Below are positions 28,976 to 38,639 of a DNA stretch of 64,000 nt, one piece after another (the stretch's first letter is position 1; every line of letters begins with the position of its first letter). A program made the position numbers and the translations under genes. The stretch is taken from assembly GCF_003591005.1 (NCBI RefSeq), contig NZ_QYYD01000001.1, forward strand, positions 248,001-312,000, written 5' to 3'. The notes beneath the pieces are model-generated. The model ran no database searches and had not been told where the DNA came from. It saw nothing but the letters and a program-made list of their open reading frames with translations. The stretch comes from Rhodopseudomonas palustris. Its GTDB lineage: Bacteria > Pseudomonadota > Alphaproteobacteria > Rhizobiales > Xanthobacteraceae.

Positions 28976-29437
28976 ACCGAAATCGCACAAGAAGGCACTA
29001 TTTTGAAACTCGAGCACAGCCATTTGCCTGCGCACAGCGATGATCCCGGGCACAGCGATGTGCCTTTGCCGCAGGGAGCCAGTGCCCATAGCGATTGCCT
29101 GGGCGTCAATTCGGTGCTGTCGCGGGTCGGCGATAAATGGACCGTGCTGGTGATTATGCTGCTGCGCGAGCGGCCGCGGCGCTTCAACGAATTGAAGCGG
29201 ATGGTCGGCGGCATCTCGCAGCGGATGCTGACCCTGACGCTGCGCGGACTGGAGCGTGACGGCCTGGTGACGCGCACGGTGTTTCCAACCGTGCCGCCGC
29301 GCGTCGACTACGAGCTGACGCCGCTCGGTCACGGCCTCAGCCAGCCGGTGCAGGCGCTCGGCACCTGGGCGCTCGAGCATCTGCCGGAGATCGAAACCGC
29401 GCGGCAGGCGTTCGACAGTCGCGACAGCTCGAGCTGA
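28970..29437 (+). CDS. HxlR-family winged-helix transcriptional regulator
   Basis: 155 residues from GTG 28970; a TTG at 29003 has a better AGAAGG site and may be the real start. The HxlR domain reads CLGVNSVLSRVGDKWTVLVIMLLRERPRRFNELKRMVGGISQRMLTLTLRGLERDGLVTR. A single Cys precedes the domain (SDCLG), at the place where redox-sensing members of this family (for example YodB and QorR types) keep their reactive Cys. The N-terminal 45 residues hold His/Asp-rich text (HSDDPGHSDV). Most likely it represses azoR in response to quinones or electrophiles. Confidence 0.88.
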   Translation: MTTEIAQEGTILKLEHSHLPAHSDDPGHSDVPLPQGASAHSDCLGVNSVLSRVGDKWTVLVIMLLRERPRRFNELKRMVGGISQRMLTLTLRGLERDGLVTRTVFPTVPPRVDYELTPLGHGLSQPVQALGTWALEHLPEIETARQAFDSRDSSS

Positions 29438-29441
29438 CGCA

Positions 29442-30578
29442 TCAATTCAACGACACCAGTCCGCCGCCGTGCCGCTCCAGGCGGCCGGCGAGTTCGAGCT
29501 CGAGCAGCACCGTCCGAACCACCGCCGGCGCGATGCCGGACAGCCGGATCAGATCGTCGATCCCGATCGGCGAGGGGCCGAGCAGCCGCAGCAGTTCGGC
29601 GCGGTCGCTGGCGGCCGGCTCGCTCACGGGCGGCGCATGCTCCGGCTCTCGGCTAGGCAATTCAATCGGCCGCTCCAAAATCGATGCGACCGCTGCGACG
29701 ATGTCAGCCGCGCTGGTGATCAGCGTCGCGCCCTGCTTGATCAGATCGTTGGTGCCGGCGGCGCGCGGGTCGAGCGGCGAGCCGGGGACGGCGAACACCT
29801 CGCGGCCCTGATCGGCGGCACGCCGCGCGGTGATCAGCGAGCCGGAGCGAAACGCCGCCTCGATGATGGCGACGCCGACCGACGCACCCGAGATCAGCCG
29901 GTTGCGGCGGGGGAAATCCTTGCCGCGCGGCACATGGCCGAGCGGCATCTCCGAGATCGCCGCGCCGCGCGCCTGAATGATGTCGAGCAGCAGGTCCTCG
30001 TGCTCGGCCGGATAGATCTTGTCGTGGCCGCCGGCCAGCACCGCGACGGTGCCGCTGTCGAGGCTTGCACGGTGCGCCGCCTGGTCGACGCCGCGCGCCA
30101 GCCCGGAAATCACCACGAAGCCGGCGCTGCCCAGATCGGCGGCGAGCTGCGCCGCGAATTTCAGCCCGGCGCCCGAGGCGTTTCGCGAGCCGACGATCGC
30201 GATCATCGGTCGCGTCATCAGCGCCAGCGCATCGGGTAGGGCGTGGACGCCGAGCAGCGGCGGCGCGTCGTCGATCGTCGCCAGCCGCGGCGGGTAGCCA
30301 GCTTCGCCCGGCGCGACCAGTTCGACCCCGATCCGCCGCGAGCCCTCGATCTCGCGCCGTGCGTCCTGTTCTGACGGGATGCGCCCAGCCCGCGCCGCGC
30401 CGCCACGCCGCGCCAATTCCGGCAACCGCTCCAGTGCCGCGCGCGCCGAGCCGAAATGATTGATCAGCGACCGGAAGGTGCGCGGCCCGACATTGTCACT
30501 GCGGATCAGTCGCAGCCAGTCGATGCGCTGGGCGTCGGTAAGAAGCGTCGTGCTCTGATCGCTGCTACTTCCGGCCAC
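29442..30578 (-). CDS. dprA: DNA processing protein DprA (Smf)
   Basis: 378 residues. N-terminal SAM-like segment ([25 protein letters not shown]), Rossmann domain with [26 protein letters not shown] and [30 protein letters not shown], then [23 protein letters not shown], and a C-terminal winged helix ([20 protein letters not shown]). DprA loads RecA onto incoming single-stranded DNA in transformation. GTG start with GGGGGT upstream. Placed between plsY and topA as usual; a type B palindrome separates it from plsY. Confidence 0.95.
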   Translation of the reverse strand: MAGSSSDQSTTLLTDAQRIDWLRLIRSDNVGPRTFRSLINHFGSARAALERLPELARRGGAARAGRIPSEQDARREIEGSRRIGVELVAPGEAGYPPRLATIDDAPPLLGVHALPDALALMTRPMIAIVGSRNASGAGLKFAAQLAADLGSAGFVVISGLARGVDQAAHRASLDSGTVAVLAGGHDKIYPAEHEDLLLDIIQARGAAISEMPLGHVPRGKDFPRRNRLISGASVGVAIIEAAFRSGSLITARRAADQGREVFAVPGSPLDPRAAGTNDLIKQGATLITSAADIVAAVASILERPIELPSREPEHAPPVSEPAASDRAELLRLLGPSPIGIDDLIRLSGIAPAVVRTVLLELELAGRLERHGGGLVSLN

Positions 30579-30673
30579 CCGCCACCCCCACGAGGCGGAG
30601 TGTTGCGCAACTTATGCGGGTGGACAAGCTCGACAAAGGCGGAAGAAGGTGATGGTACTTGCAGCGGTAAATT

Positions 30674-30753
30674 CCGTCATTGCGAGCGAAGCGAAGCAAT
30701 CCAGCGCCGAGTCTCATGCTTCTGGATTGCTTCGCTTCGCTCGCAATGACGGA
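30674..30753. repeat. Type B intergenic palindrome
   Basis: Copy between dprA and plsY, within the same-strand operon-like run. If transcribed through, the RNA would fold into a long hairpin that could lower read-through or shield 3' ends. Confidence 0.9.
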
Positions 30754-30770
30754 GTAGCGAGTGAGACCGC

Positions 30771-31379
30771 TTATTTCTTCTCGCCGATCCGGCTTTCGGT
30801 GCCGGCCTGCAGGCGCTTGATGTTCTCGCGGTGCATCCAGAACAGCAGCAGGGTCAGCACGGCGAACAGCGAGGCCAGTGCCGGGTGGCCGAACCACCAC
30901 AGGAAGATCGGGGTGATAAAGGCGGCGACCAGCGCCGACAGCGACGAGTAGCGGGCGGTGAAGGCGGTGGCGAGCCACAGCAGGCAGAACACCACGGCGC
31001 CGGGCCAGAACAAGCCGAGCAGAATGCCGATATAGACGGCGACGCCCTTGCCGCCCTTGAACTTCAGCCAGATCGGAAACAGGTGGCCGAGAAACGCGCC
31101 GAGCCCGGCCAGCATGGCAGCGTTGGCGGAAACCGCTTCGGTGCCGCTCGCCAGCTTGGCGGCGATGATCACCGCGGCGGTGCCCTTCAGCGCGTCGAGC
31201 AGCAGCGTCGCGGCGGCGAGGCCCTTGCGGCCGGTGCGCAGCACGTTGGTGGCGCCGATATTGCCCGACCCGATCGAGCGCAGATCTTGCGTGCCGGCGA
31301 GCCTGGTGAGGATCAGGCCGAACGGGATCGAACCGAGCAGATAGCCGATCACCAGGGCGCCGATATAGATCGCGATCAT
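30771..31379 (-). CDS. plsY: Glycerol-3-phosphate acyltransferase PlsY
   Basis: 202 residues with five to six hydrophobic segments. Family motifs: [28 protein letters not shown] (acyl-phosphate binding), and [20 protein letters not shown]. PlsY transfers acyl groups from acyl-phosphate to glycerol 3-phosphate, the first step of phospholipid synthesis. I choose ATG 31379 with GGAG seven bases upstream rather than the GTG three bases earlier. Confidence 0.96.
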   Translation of the reverse strand: MIAIYIGALVIGYLLGSIPFGLILTRLAGTQDLRSIGSGNIGATNVLRTGRKGLAAATLLLDALKGTAAVIIAAKLASGTEAVSANAAMLAGLGAFLGHLFPIWLKFKGGKGVAVYIGILLGLFWPGAVVFCLLWLATAFTARYSSLSALVAAFITPIFLWWFGHPALASLFAVLTLLLFWMHRENIKRLQAGTESRIGEKK

Positions 31380-31427
31380 CACAATTCTCCAAACAATTCA
31401 GCGCATCGGCAATACAATCAAACTCTC

Positions 31428-31520
31428 CCGGTCATTGCGAGGAGGCGAAGCCGACGAAGCAATCCAGAAGCCCAGTGCTCGGCGCTTCTGGATTGCTTCG
31501 CTTCGCTCGCAATGACGGGG
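31428..31520. repeat. Type B intergenic palindrome
   Basis: Copy between plsY and pyrC with a longer centre (CAGAAGCCCAGTGCTCGGCGCTTCTG), itself an inverted repeat. Confidence 0.88.
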
Positions 31521-31564
31521 CAAAGGCATTGCCCCTAAGCCGACTCCGTCAGCCCTCAACTCAC

Positions 31565-32866
31565 TCACACATGCTCATACACCGTGCGCCCGCCGACGAT
31601 GGTGCGTGCCACTCGGCCGGAGAACCGCGCCTCGTCGAACGGCGTGTTCTTGCACTTCGACTTCAATTCGTTGGGGTCGACGATCCACGGCGTGTCGATG
31701 TCGATGACGATCAGATCCGCCGGCGCGCCGGCGCGCAGGGTGCCGCCGGGCAGGCCGAGCAGTTCGGCCGGGCGGGTCGACATCGCGCGGATCAGGCTCA
31801 GCAGGTCGAGCTCGCCGCTGTGCACCAGCCGCAGGCCGGCCGGCAGCATCGTCTCCAGACCGATCGCGCCGGCCTCGGCCTCGGCGAAGGGGAGGCGCTT
31901 GACCTCGACGTCCTGCGGATTGTGGTCCGACATCACCACGTCGATCAGCCCGGACGACACCGCGGCGATCAGCGCCTTGCGGTCGTCCTCGGTGCGCAGC
32001 GGCGGCGACAGCTTAAGGAAGGTGCGGTACGGACCGATGTCGTTCTCGTTGAGCGAGATGTGGTTGATCGACACCGAGGCGGAGACGTTGATGCCGGCAT
32101 CACGGGCGCGCTGCAGAATCTCGAGCGACTCGATGCAGGTCAGCGACGCGGCGTGATAGCGCCCGCCGGTCAGCGCGGCGAGGCGGACGTCGCGCTCCAG
32201 CACCACGGCCTCGGCCGCATTCGGCACGCCGGACAGGCCGAGCCGGGTGGCGAATTCGCCCTCGTTCATCACGCCTTCGCCGACGAGGTCCGGGTCCTCG
32301 GTGTGGTGCACGATCAGCGCGTCGAAGTCGCGGGCGTAGGTGAGGGCGCGGCGCATCACCTGCGCGTTCATCACGCTGCGGTCGCCATCGCTGAACGCCA
32401 CCGCGCCGGCGGCCTTGAGCAGGCCGATCTCGGTCATCTCAGCGCCGGCCAGACCTTTGGTGAGCGCGGCCATCGGATGGATGTTGACGATCGCGGTGTC
32501 GCGCGCGCGGCGCATCACGAAGTCGACCGTCGCCGAATTGTCGATCACCGGCGAGGTGTTCGGCTGGCAGACGATGGTGGTGATGCCGCCGGCGGCAGCC
32601 GCCTGGCTCGCCGAGGCAAAAGTCTCGCGATGGCTGGCGCCGGGTTCGCCGACGAAGGCGCGCATGTCGACGAGACCCGGGGCGACCACCATGCCGTTGC
32701 AATTGATGATGTCGGTGCCTTCCGGCACGCCGGCAGCGCCGATGCCGCGGCGGGCGTCACGGATTACGCCGTCGGCGATCAGCACGTCGCCGACGCCGTC
32801 GAAGTCGCGGCCGGGGTCGATCAGGCGGGCGTTGGCGAGCAAGATCGGGCGGCGATCGGTGAGCAT
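31565..32866 (-). CDS. pyrC: Dihydroorotase (class I)
   Basis: 433 residues. Amidohydrolase signatures: VVAPGLVDMRAFVGEPG, where the first metal-binding HxH of active enzymes is replaced (DMRAF), then VCQPNTSPVID, and DVVMSDHNPQDVEVK. In catalytically active DHOases the first motif is DxHxH (for example GFIDLHVHLR); here it is VDMRAF, so both His are missing. That is the mark of the inactive PyrC-like subunit (PyrC') that associates with aspartate carbamoyltransferase in some bacteria. The gene lies 20 bp after pyrB, which fits a structural partner role. The call of catalytic inactivity is inference from the motif. Confidence 0.85.
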   Translation of the reverse strand: MLTDRRPILLANARLIDPGRDFDGVGDVLIADGVIRDARRGIGAAGVPEGTDIINCNGMVVAPGLVDMRAFVGEPGASHRETFASASQAAAAGGITTIVCQPNTSPVIDNSATVDFVMRRARDTAIVNIHPMAALTKGLAGAEMTEIGLLKAAGAVAFSDGDRSVMNAQVMRRALTYARDFDALIVHHTEDPDLVGEGVMNEGEFATRLGLSGVPNAAEAVVLERDVRLAALTGGRYHAASLTCIESLEILQRARDAGINVSASVSINHISLNENDIGPYRTFLKLSPPLRTEDDRKALIAAVSSGLIDVVMSDHNPQDVEVKRLPFAEAEAGAIGLETMLPAGLRLVHSGELDLLSLIRAMSTRPAELLGLPGGTLRAGAPADLIVIDIDTPWIVDPNELKSKCKNTPFDEARFSGRVARTIVGGRTVYEHV

Positions 32867-32886
32867 TGTTCGGTCCCGTTCCAGCT

Positions 32887-33840
32887 TCAGGCGTTGGGCA
32901 GATTGCGGGCGAGCGCTTCGAGCACCGCCATGCGCACCGCCACGCCCATTTCCACCTGTTCGCGGATCAGCGACTGCGCACCGTCGGCGACGGCGGAGTC
33001 GATTTCGACGCCGCGGTTCATCGGCCCCGGATGCATCACCAGCGCGTCGGCCTTGGCGTAGGACAGCTTCTTCTGGTCGAGTCCGAAATACTGGAAGTAC
33101 TCGCCGCTCGACGGCACGAACGAGCCGTTCATGCGCTCGCGCTGCAGCCGCAGCATCATCACGATATCCGCGCCGTCTAGTCCTTCGCGCATGTCGCGCG
33201 CGACCTCGACGCCGAGCCGCTCGATGCCGCGCGGCAGCAGCGTCGACGGCGCGACCACGCGGACGCGGGCACCCATGGTGTTGAGCAGGAGGATGTTGGA
33301 GCGGGCGACGCGCGAATGCATCACGTCACCGCAGATCGACACCACCAGACCTTCGAGCCGGCCCTTGTTGCGGCGGATCGTCAGCGCGTCGAGCAGCGCC
33401 TGGGTCGGATGCTCGTGCGCGCCGTCGCCGGCATTGATCACCGAGCCGTCGACCTTGCGGGCCAGCAGTTCCACCGCGCCGGAGGCGTGATGGCGGACCA
33501 CGAGGATGTCCGGGTGCATCGCGTTGAGCGTCACCGCAGTGTCCATCAGCGTCTCGCCCTTGCGCATCGAGGACGACGACACGCTCATGTTCATCACGTC
33601 GGCGCCGAGCCGCTTGCCGGCGATCTCGAACGACGACTGCGTCCTGGTCGACGCTTCGAAGAACAAATTGACCTGGGTGCGGCCGCGCAACGAGGTGCGC
33701 TTCTTGTCGACCTGCCGGTTGAGCTCGACATATTCCTCGGAGAGGTCGAGCAGGCCGGTGATGTCGGCGGCGGAAAGCCCTTCGATTCCCAGCAGATGCC
33801 GGTGACCGAGGACGAAACTCGATTTCGATGCTGGGGTCAT
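32887..33840 (-). CDS. pyrB: Aspartate carbamoyltransferase catalytic subunit
   Basis: 317 residues. Carbamoyl-phosphate binding [59 protein letters not shown] and [13 protein letters not shown] are the classic PyrB motifs. It condenses carbamoyl phosphate and aspartate in pyrimidine synthesis. ATG 33840 fits the family N-terminus; the frame is open to 33933. No pyrI regulatory subunit gene follows; instead the PyrC-like gene does. Confidence 0.97.
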   Translation of the reverse strand: MTPASKSSFVLGHRHLLGIEGLSAADITGLLDLSEEYVELNRQVDKKRTSLRGRTQVNLFFEASTRTQSSFEIAGKRLGADVMNMSVSSSSMRKGETLMDTAVTLNAMHPDILVVRHHASGAVELLARKVDGSVINAGDGAHEHPTQALLDALTIRRNKGRLEGLVVSICGDVMHSRVARSNILLLNTMGARVRVVAPSTLLPRGIERLGVEVARDMREGLDGADIVMMLRLQRERMNGSFVPSSGEYFQYFGLDQKKLSYAKADALVMHPGPMNRGVEIDSAVADGAQSLIREQVEMGVAVRMAVLEALARNLPNA

Positions 33841-34019
33841 TAAAGCAAGAGCTATAGGCAGACTCCCCAAAGCGGGCAAGCGCCAACGGGGCAGGGGGCG
33901 GAATAATCCCCCGGTGGTGTGCGACGAGCGCAATCGATGGTCGCCGGACGCCGCGAGTTGGTCGAAAGTCGCGGCTCTGATAAAGCGGTCGGATCCTCGT
34001 GCGATGCCCAGGAGACTTC

Positions 34020-35651
34020 ATGCCGACGCTTGCAAATGCTTTGCTCGACGCGCTCAAGGATCACGGCGCCCGGGAGATTTTTGGCATCCCCGGCGATTTC
34101 GTGCTGCCGTTCTTCAAGGTGATCGAGGAGAGCGGCACGCTGCCGTATTTCACGCTGAGCCACGAGCCCGGCGTCGGCTTCGCGGCGGATGCGGCGTCGC
34201 GCTATCGCGGCAGTATCGGCGTCGCGGTGGTGACCTACGGCGCGGGGGCCTTCAATCTCGTCAATTCGATCGCCGGCGCTTATGCCGAGCGTTCGCCGGT
34301 GGTGGTGATCGCCGGCGCACCGGGCATGCGCGAACGCAGCAGCGGCTATCTGCTGCATCACCAGGTCCGCACCGTCGACTCGCAGCTCGCGGTGTTCAAG
34401 GAAGTCACCTGCGCGCAGGCGGTGCTGAACGATCCGGCGACCGCGCCGGCCGAGATCGCCCGCGTGCTGCGCAGCGCGCTGGAGCTGTCGCTGCCGGTCT
34501 ACATCGAATTCCCGCGCGACATGGTCGACGCCAAGGTCGAGCCGGTAGCGAAGCTGCCGCAGCGCGCCGCCGATCCCGGCGCGCGCGACGAGTGCGCACA
34601 GGAAATTCTGGACCGTGTTGCCAAAGCGACATCGCCGGTCGTCGTGGTCGACGTCGAGATCCGGCGCTATGGCATCGAGAAGGAAGTCGCCGCGCTGGCG
34701 CGAAAACTCGGGCTGCCGGTGGTGACCACCTTCATGGGACGCGGCCTGTTGGAAGGCGAGGACGACGTCGTTGCCGGCACCTTCATGGGCGCGGCGGGCG
34801 ACGCCGGGCTGTCGGCGCTGGTCGAGGAAGCCGATCTGGTGCTGATGTTCGGCGTGATCCTGTCCGACACCAACTTCGCGCTCTCGACCAACATGACCGA
34901 CCCGCGCCGCACCGTGCTGGCGAGCGGCCGCGAAGTGCAGATCGGCCATCACGTCTATCGCGAACTGCCGCTGGCCGATCTGATCGCCGGCCTCGACGCC
35001 CGCGCCGCGCAACATCCACCGCGGCCGCGCAACGCCGGACAGGGGATGGCCTATCCGCGCAAACTCGCCGCCGACGGCGAGGCGATCGCACCGTCGGATA
35101 TCGCCACCGCGATCAACGATCTGTTCGACAAACACGGCAAGATGCCGATGACCGCCGATATCGGCGACTGCCTGTTCACCGCGATGGAGATCGACAACAC
35201 CGAGCTCGCCGCGCCGGGTTACTACGCCGGCATGGGGTTCGGCGTACCCGCAGGCATCGGCGTTGCGGCGACGGGGCTGCGGCCGCTGGTGCTGGTCGGC
35301 GACGGCGCGTTCCAGATGACCGGCTGGGAGCTCGGCAACTGCAAGCGCTACGGGCTCGATCCGATCGTGGTGCTGTTCAACAATTGCAGCTGGGAGATGC
35401 TGCGGGTGTTTCAGCCGGAGTCGAAATTCAACGATCTGGGTGACTGGCACTTCGCCGACATCGCCATTTCGATCGGCGGCCATGGTACACGCGTCACCAC
35501 GCGCGCCGAACTCGCTGCCGCGCTCGATGCAGCTGCCACGCGGCGCGGGCAATTCTCGCTGATCGAAGTGATGTTGCCGCGCGGCGTCACCTCGCACACG
35601 CTGGCGCGCTTCGTCACCGGCTTCAAGGCCGCGCGCGAGCGGATGAAGTGA
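34020..35651 (+). CDS. ipdC: Thiamine-diphosphate 2-keto acid decarboxylase (indole/phenylpyruvate type)
   Basis: 543 residues in three ThDP domains. Catalytic Glu49 (LSHEPGVGFAADAASRY), the ThDP-Mg motif GDGAFQMTGWELGN ending in FNNCSWEML (GDG-x~25-NN), and SGYLLHHQVRT match the pyruvate/indolepyruvate decarboxylase group, closest in pattern to Azospirillum-type phenylpyruvate/indolepyruvate decarboxylase. It would convert aromatic or branched 2-keto acids to aldehydes; in related soil bacteria this feeds indole-acetic acid or phenylacetate formation. Exact substrate unproven. AGGAG precedes ATG. Its TGA overlaps the next gene's ATG (TGATG). Confidence 0.88.
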   Translation: MPTLANALLDALKDHGAREIFGIPGDFVLPFFKVIEESGTLPYFTLSHEPGVGFAADAASRYRGSIGVAVVTYGAGAFNLVNSIAGAYAERSPVVVIAGAPGMRERSSGYLLHHQVRTVDSQLAVFKEVTCAQAVLNDPATAPAEIARVLRSALELSLPVYIEFPRDMVDAKVEPVAKLPQRAADPGARDECAQEILDRVAKATSPVVVVDVEIRRYGIEKEVAALARKLGLPVVTTFMGRGLLEGEDDVVAGTFMGAAGDAGLSALVEEADLVLMFGVILSDTNFALSTNMTDPRRTVLASGREVQIGHHVYRELPLADLIAGLDARAAQHPPRPRNAGQGMAYPRKLAADGEAIAPSDIATAINDLFDKHGKMPMTADIGDCLFTAMEIDNTELAAPGYYAGMGFGVPAGIGVAATGLRPLVLVGDGAFQMTGWELGNCKRYGLDPIVVLFNNCSWEMLRVFQPESKFNDLGDWHFADIAISIGGHGTRVTTRAELAAALDAAATRRGQFSLIEVMLPRGVTSHTLARFVTGFKAARERMK

Positions 35652-36406
35652 TGGCGTGGCTACGCGAGACCGCGCTCGCCGCCGTCGCCGTGTTCATGGC
35701 GAGCAGCGCGCACGCGCAGTCACTGCCGGCCGACTTCGTCTATCTGCGCGATCTCGATCCGAGCATCCGGCAGGACATCCGCTATGCGGGGGCGAACAAC
35801 TTCGTCGGGCGCAAGCTCGCCGGCTACGATGCGAACGAATGCATCGTGAAGCGGGCGGTTGGTGAGGCGCTCGCGAGGGTGCAGCGCGAATTGGCGCCGC
35901 AGCAGCGCTCGCTGAAGATGCTCGACTGCTACCGGCCGGCGCGGGCGTCGCGCGACATGGTGGCGTGGGCGCAGGACGGCAACGAGACCCCGGCGCAGCG
36001 GCGCTACAATCCAGGCTTCAGCAAGCGCGAGCTGTTCCGGCTCGGCTACATCGCCGAGAACTCCGGCCATTCGACGGGCGCCGCGGTGGATCTCACGCTG
36101 GTCGATCTGCGCGCGCCAAAGGGTCCGTCCTTCGATCCGAACCGCGCTTATGCCAATTGCACCGCGCCGGAAGCGCAACGCGCGCCCGAAGACAGCGTGG
36201 ATATGGGAACGAGTTACGATTGCTCCGACCCAAAAGCCTACACGGCGGCCAAGTCGATCAGTCCGGCGCAGCGGCGCCTTCGCCGTATCCTGCTTGGCGC
36301 GATGGCGCGCCAGGGCTTCGTCAACTTCGCTAGGGAATGGTGGCACTTCTCGCTGCCCGGCGTGCCGCGCGTGGCGTATGACTTCCCGATCCGGCGGCGG
36401 CCGTAG
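35651..36406 (+). CDS. Periplasmic VanX/DdpX-like D-Ala-D-Ala dipeptidase (M15D)
   Basis: 251 residues with a signal peptide (cleavage ~AHA-QS, residue 22-23). M15D zinc and catalytic residues: SGHSTGAAVD (His140, Asp147), EWWHF (Glu229, His232), and Arg95 in LDCYRPARAS. The family hydrolyses D-alanyl-D-alanine for peptidoglycan turnover. Extra Cys (DCYRP, NCTA, DCSD) suggest periplasmic disulphides. Translation is coupled to the upstream decarboxylase (TGATG), though no shared pathway is apparent. No vancomycin-resistance genes are nearby, so a recycling role is likelier than resistance. Confidence 0.92.
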   Translation: MAWLRETALAAVAVFMASSAHAQSLPADFVYLRDLDPSIRQDIRYAGANNFVGRKLAGYDANECIVKRAVGEALARVQRELAPQQRSLKMLDCYRPARASRDMVAWAQDGNETPAQRRYNPGFSKRELFRLGYIAENSGHSTGAAVDLTLVDLRAPKGPSFDPNRAYANCTAPEAQRAPEDSVDMGTSYDCSDPKAYTAAKSISPAQRRLRRILLGAMARQGFVNFAREWWHFSLPGVPRVAYDFPIRRRP

Positions 36407-36550
36407 CAGGAAACGTCACCGGCGAAATGCTGCCTGCGGCGGAGGACGTTATCGCCGCGTTGCCCAGGGTCTGGACTGATCCGGCGTGATCCGGCGCGGG
36501 TTTCTGCATAAGATGCGCGCGAATCTCTTTGCCTCCCGCCGGGAACACTC

Positions 36551-38200
36551 ATGACGCAGCCGCCCTTCGCGACCCACGAGGTCTTCAATCAGTCGCCGGC
36601 GTTCGAGGACGTCGATCTGTTCGGTGCGGATCGGCCGCTGGTCGAGGCGGTCACCTTCAACAATGCGGGTCATGCGCATGTCGAGCTGGAAGCCTTCGGC
36701 CGAACCTGGGGCTCGGCCCACATGGCCGAGCGCGGCCGGCTCGCCAACGAACATACGCCGCGGCTGAAGACCTTCGACGCCAAGGGCGTCCGCCGCGATC
36801 AGGTCGAGTTTCATCCGGCGTATCACGAACTGATGCAGGAGAGTTTTCACGCCGGCATCCACAATTCGACCTGGGACGCACACGGCCACTCGGCCGGCGG
36901 CTCGTCCGAAGTGGCGCGGGCCGCGAAGTTCTACATGGCGGCGCAGGTCGAGACCGGGCATCTCTGCCCGGTGACAATGACGCGCGCCTCGGTCGCGGCG
37001 CTCGCCGCGCAGCCGGATCTGCTCGCGCAGGTGATGCCGGTGCTGAGCAGCAAGCGCTACGACTCGTCGTTCGTGCCGTGGCCGGAGAAGCGCGGCATGA
37101 GCCTCGGCATGGGCATGACCGAGAAGCAGGGCGGCACCGACGTGCGCACCAACGCCACCCGCGCGATCCGCGACGGCGACGCGTACCGCATCATCGGCCA
37201 CAAATGGTTCATGTCGGCGCCGATGTGCGATGCCTTCCTGGTTCTGGCGCAGGCCGAGGAGGGCCTCAGTTGCTTTTTCATGCCGCGCTTCAAGCCCGAT
37301 GGCTCGGTCAACGAGATTCACTTCCAGCGCCTGAAGGACAAGCTCGGCAACCGTTCCAACGCATCGTCCGAGGTGGAATTTACCGGCGCCTATGCGCTGC
37401 CGGTCGGCGAGCCGGGGCGGGGCATTCGCACCATCATCCAGATGGTGCAGTTGACGCGGCAGGATTGCGCGATCGCGTCCGCCGGGCTGATGCGCTCGGG
37501 GCTGGCGCATGCGCTGCATCACGCGCGGCATCGCAGCGTGTTTCAGAAGCATCTGGTCGATCACTCGCTGATGCAGGCGGTGCTGGCCGATATGGCGCTG
37601 CAGGTCGAAGCCTCGGTGGCGCTGGTGATGCGGCTGTGCCGCGCGTTCGATCAGGCGCCGCACGATCCTCTCGAAGCCGCCTACATGCGGCTGATGACGC
37701 CCGCCGTGAAGTACTGGATCTGCAAATCGGCGCCGCCGTTCCTGTACGAGGCGATGGAGTGCCTCGGCGGCAACGGCTACGTCGAAGACGGCATTTTGGC
37801 GCGGCACTATCGGGAAGCTCCGGTCAATGCGATCTGGGAAGGCTCCGGCAACGTGATGTGTCTGGACGTACTGCGCGCGATGTCGCGTGAGAGCGACGCC
37901 GGTACCGAGGTGCTGCAAGGTCTGATCCAGGAAACCGCGGGCCTGACTGGCGGCCCCGACGCCGCCGGCCTTGTGGCCCGCGCCTTCCTGCAGGCCGACA
38001 ACGAACGCACCGCGCGACTCGCCGTCGAAACCCTCGCCAAACTCGCCGCCGCCTCAGCGCTCAGCGAAATCCACCCGCCACACGCCGAACTGTTCGCGCG
38101 GACGCGCCTGACACCGGAGCCCGCCACCATGTACGGCGCCGCGAACCTCACCGCCGAGCAGGCGAGAGGCCTGCTGGCAAGGGCGCTGCCGGAGATGTGA
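36551..38200 (+). CDS. aidB: AidB-like acyl-CoA dehydrogenase
   Basis: 549 residues. N-terminal EVFNQSPAFEDVDLFGADRPL, then CPVTMTRASVAAL, SLGMGMTEKQGGTDVRTNAT, GHKWFMSAPMCDAFLVLAQ, GLSCFFMPRF, RLKDKLGNRSNASSEVEF and AIWEGSGNVMCLDVLRA are AidB-type features. E. coli AidB is part of the adaptive response to alkylation and binds DNA; no ada gene is adjacent here. FAD-binding acyl-CoA dehydrogenase fold, cytoplasmic. Two palindromes follow. Confidence 0.93.
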   Translation: MTQPPFATHEVFNQSPAFEDVDLFGADRPLVEAVTFNNAGHAHVELEAFGRTWGSAHMAERGRLANEHTPRLKTFDAKGVRRDQVEFHPAYHELMQESFHAGIHNSTWDAHGHSAGGSSEVARAAKFYMAAQVETGHLCPVTMTRASVAALAAQPDLLAQVMPVLSSKRYDSSFVPWPEKRGMSLGMGMTEKQGGTDVRTNATRAIRDGDAYRIIGHKWFMSAPMCDAFLVLAQAEEGLSCFFMPRFKPDGSVNEIHFQRLKDKLGNRSNASSEVEFTGAYALPVGEPGRGIRTIIQMVQLTRQDCAIASAGLMRSGLAHALHHARHRSVFQKHLVDHSLMQAVLADMALQVEASVALVMRLCRAFDQAPHDPLEAAYMRLMTPAVKYWICKSAPPFLYEAMECLGGNGYVEDGILARHYREAPVNAIWEGSGNVMCLDVLRAMSRESDAGTEVLQGLIQETAGLTGGPDAAGLVARAFLQADNERTARLAVETLAKLAAASALSEIHPPHAELFARTRLTPEPATMYGAANLTAEQARGLLARALPEM

Positions 38201-38230
38201 GGCGTATCGGCCTCATTGTAACACCCATCC

Positions 38231-38321
38231 CCGTCATGCCCGCGCTTGTCGCGGGCATCCACGCCTTTCGGCATTCCCACGCGTCAAGGCGTGGATGGCC
38301 GGGACAAGCCCGGCCATGACG
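38231..38321. repeat. Type A intergenic palindrome
   Basis: Complete copy (CCGTCATGCCCGCGCTTGTCGCGGGCATCCACGCC / GGCGTGGATGGCCGGGACAAGCCCGGCCATGACG). Its right half is the left edge of the ~351-bp tandem duplication described below. Confidence 0.88.
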
Positions 38322-38342
38322 AGTTGTGAGCACGATGGTTCC

Positions 38343-38431
38343 CCCGTCATTGCGAGCGCAGCGAAGCAATCCAGCAACGCCGAGCACGGGGCTTCTGGAT
38401 TGCTTCGTGGCTTCGCCCCTCGCAATGACGG
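38343..38431. repeat. Type B intergenic palindrome (unit 1 of duplication)
   Basis: Copy CCCGTCATTGCGAGCGCAGCG..CCTCGCAATGACGG followed by GCGCGGTGAGGGTGGGGGCTTAATCGACC, which is repeated almost exactly at 38783-38808. Confidence 0.88.
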
Positions 38432-38449
38432 CGCGGTGAGGGTGGGGGC

Positions 38450-38636
38450 TTAATCGACCGTCTCGCCCTCGGAGAAGTACCAACGGCCTTTGTATTTACG
38501 GAATTGCGAGCGTTCGTGGTGGGACTGCGCGGGGCCGTCGCCCCGCTGATAGCAGGCGATGAATTCGACGGTGCCGCGGCTGCTTTTCTCGGCGCTGCTC
38601 AGCACCTGCAGGCCCACGAATGACGATTGCTCGCGC
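38450..38636 (-). pseudogene. 3' fragment duplicate of the YchJ-like gene
   Basis: About 187 bp that parallels the 3' end of the gene at 38801-39187. Read on the minus strand it gives SSFVGLQVLSSAEKSSRGTVEFIACYQRGDGPAQSHHERSQFRKYKGRWYFSEGETVD and a TAA at 38450-38452. There is no 5' end: the homology stops in the half type A palindrome at 38638. Notably this fragment keeps the intact Ser codon (HERSQF) where the main copy has a stop, so it preserves the ancestral C-terminus. Confidence 0.88.
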
Positions 38637-38639
38637 CAA

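Noticed and set aside
33841-34019. Riboswitch or pyrimidine attenuator in the pyrB leader
   Set aside because: No convincing leader peptide, U-rich attenuator or known aptamer pattern was seen.
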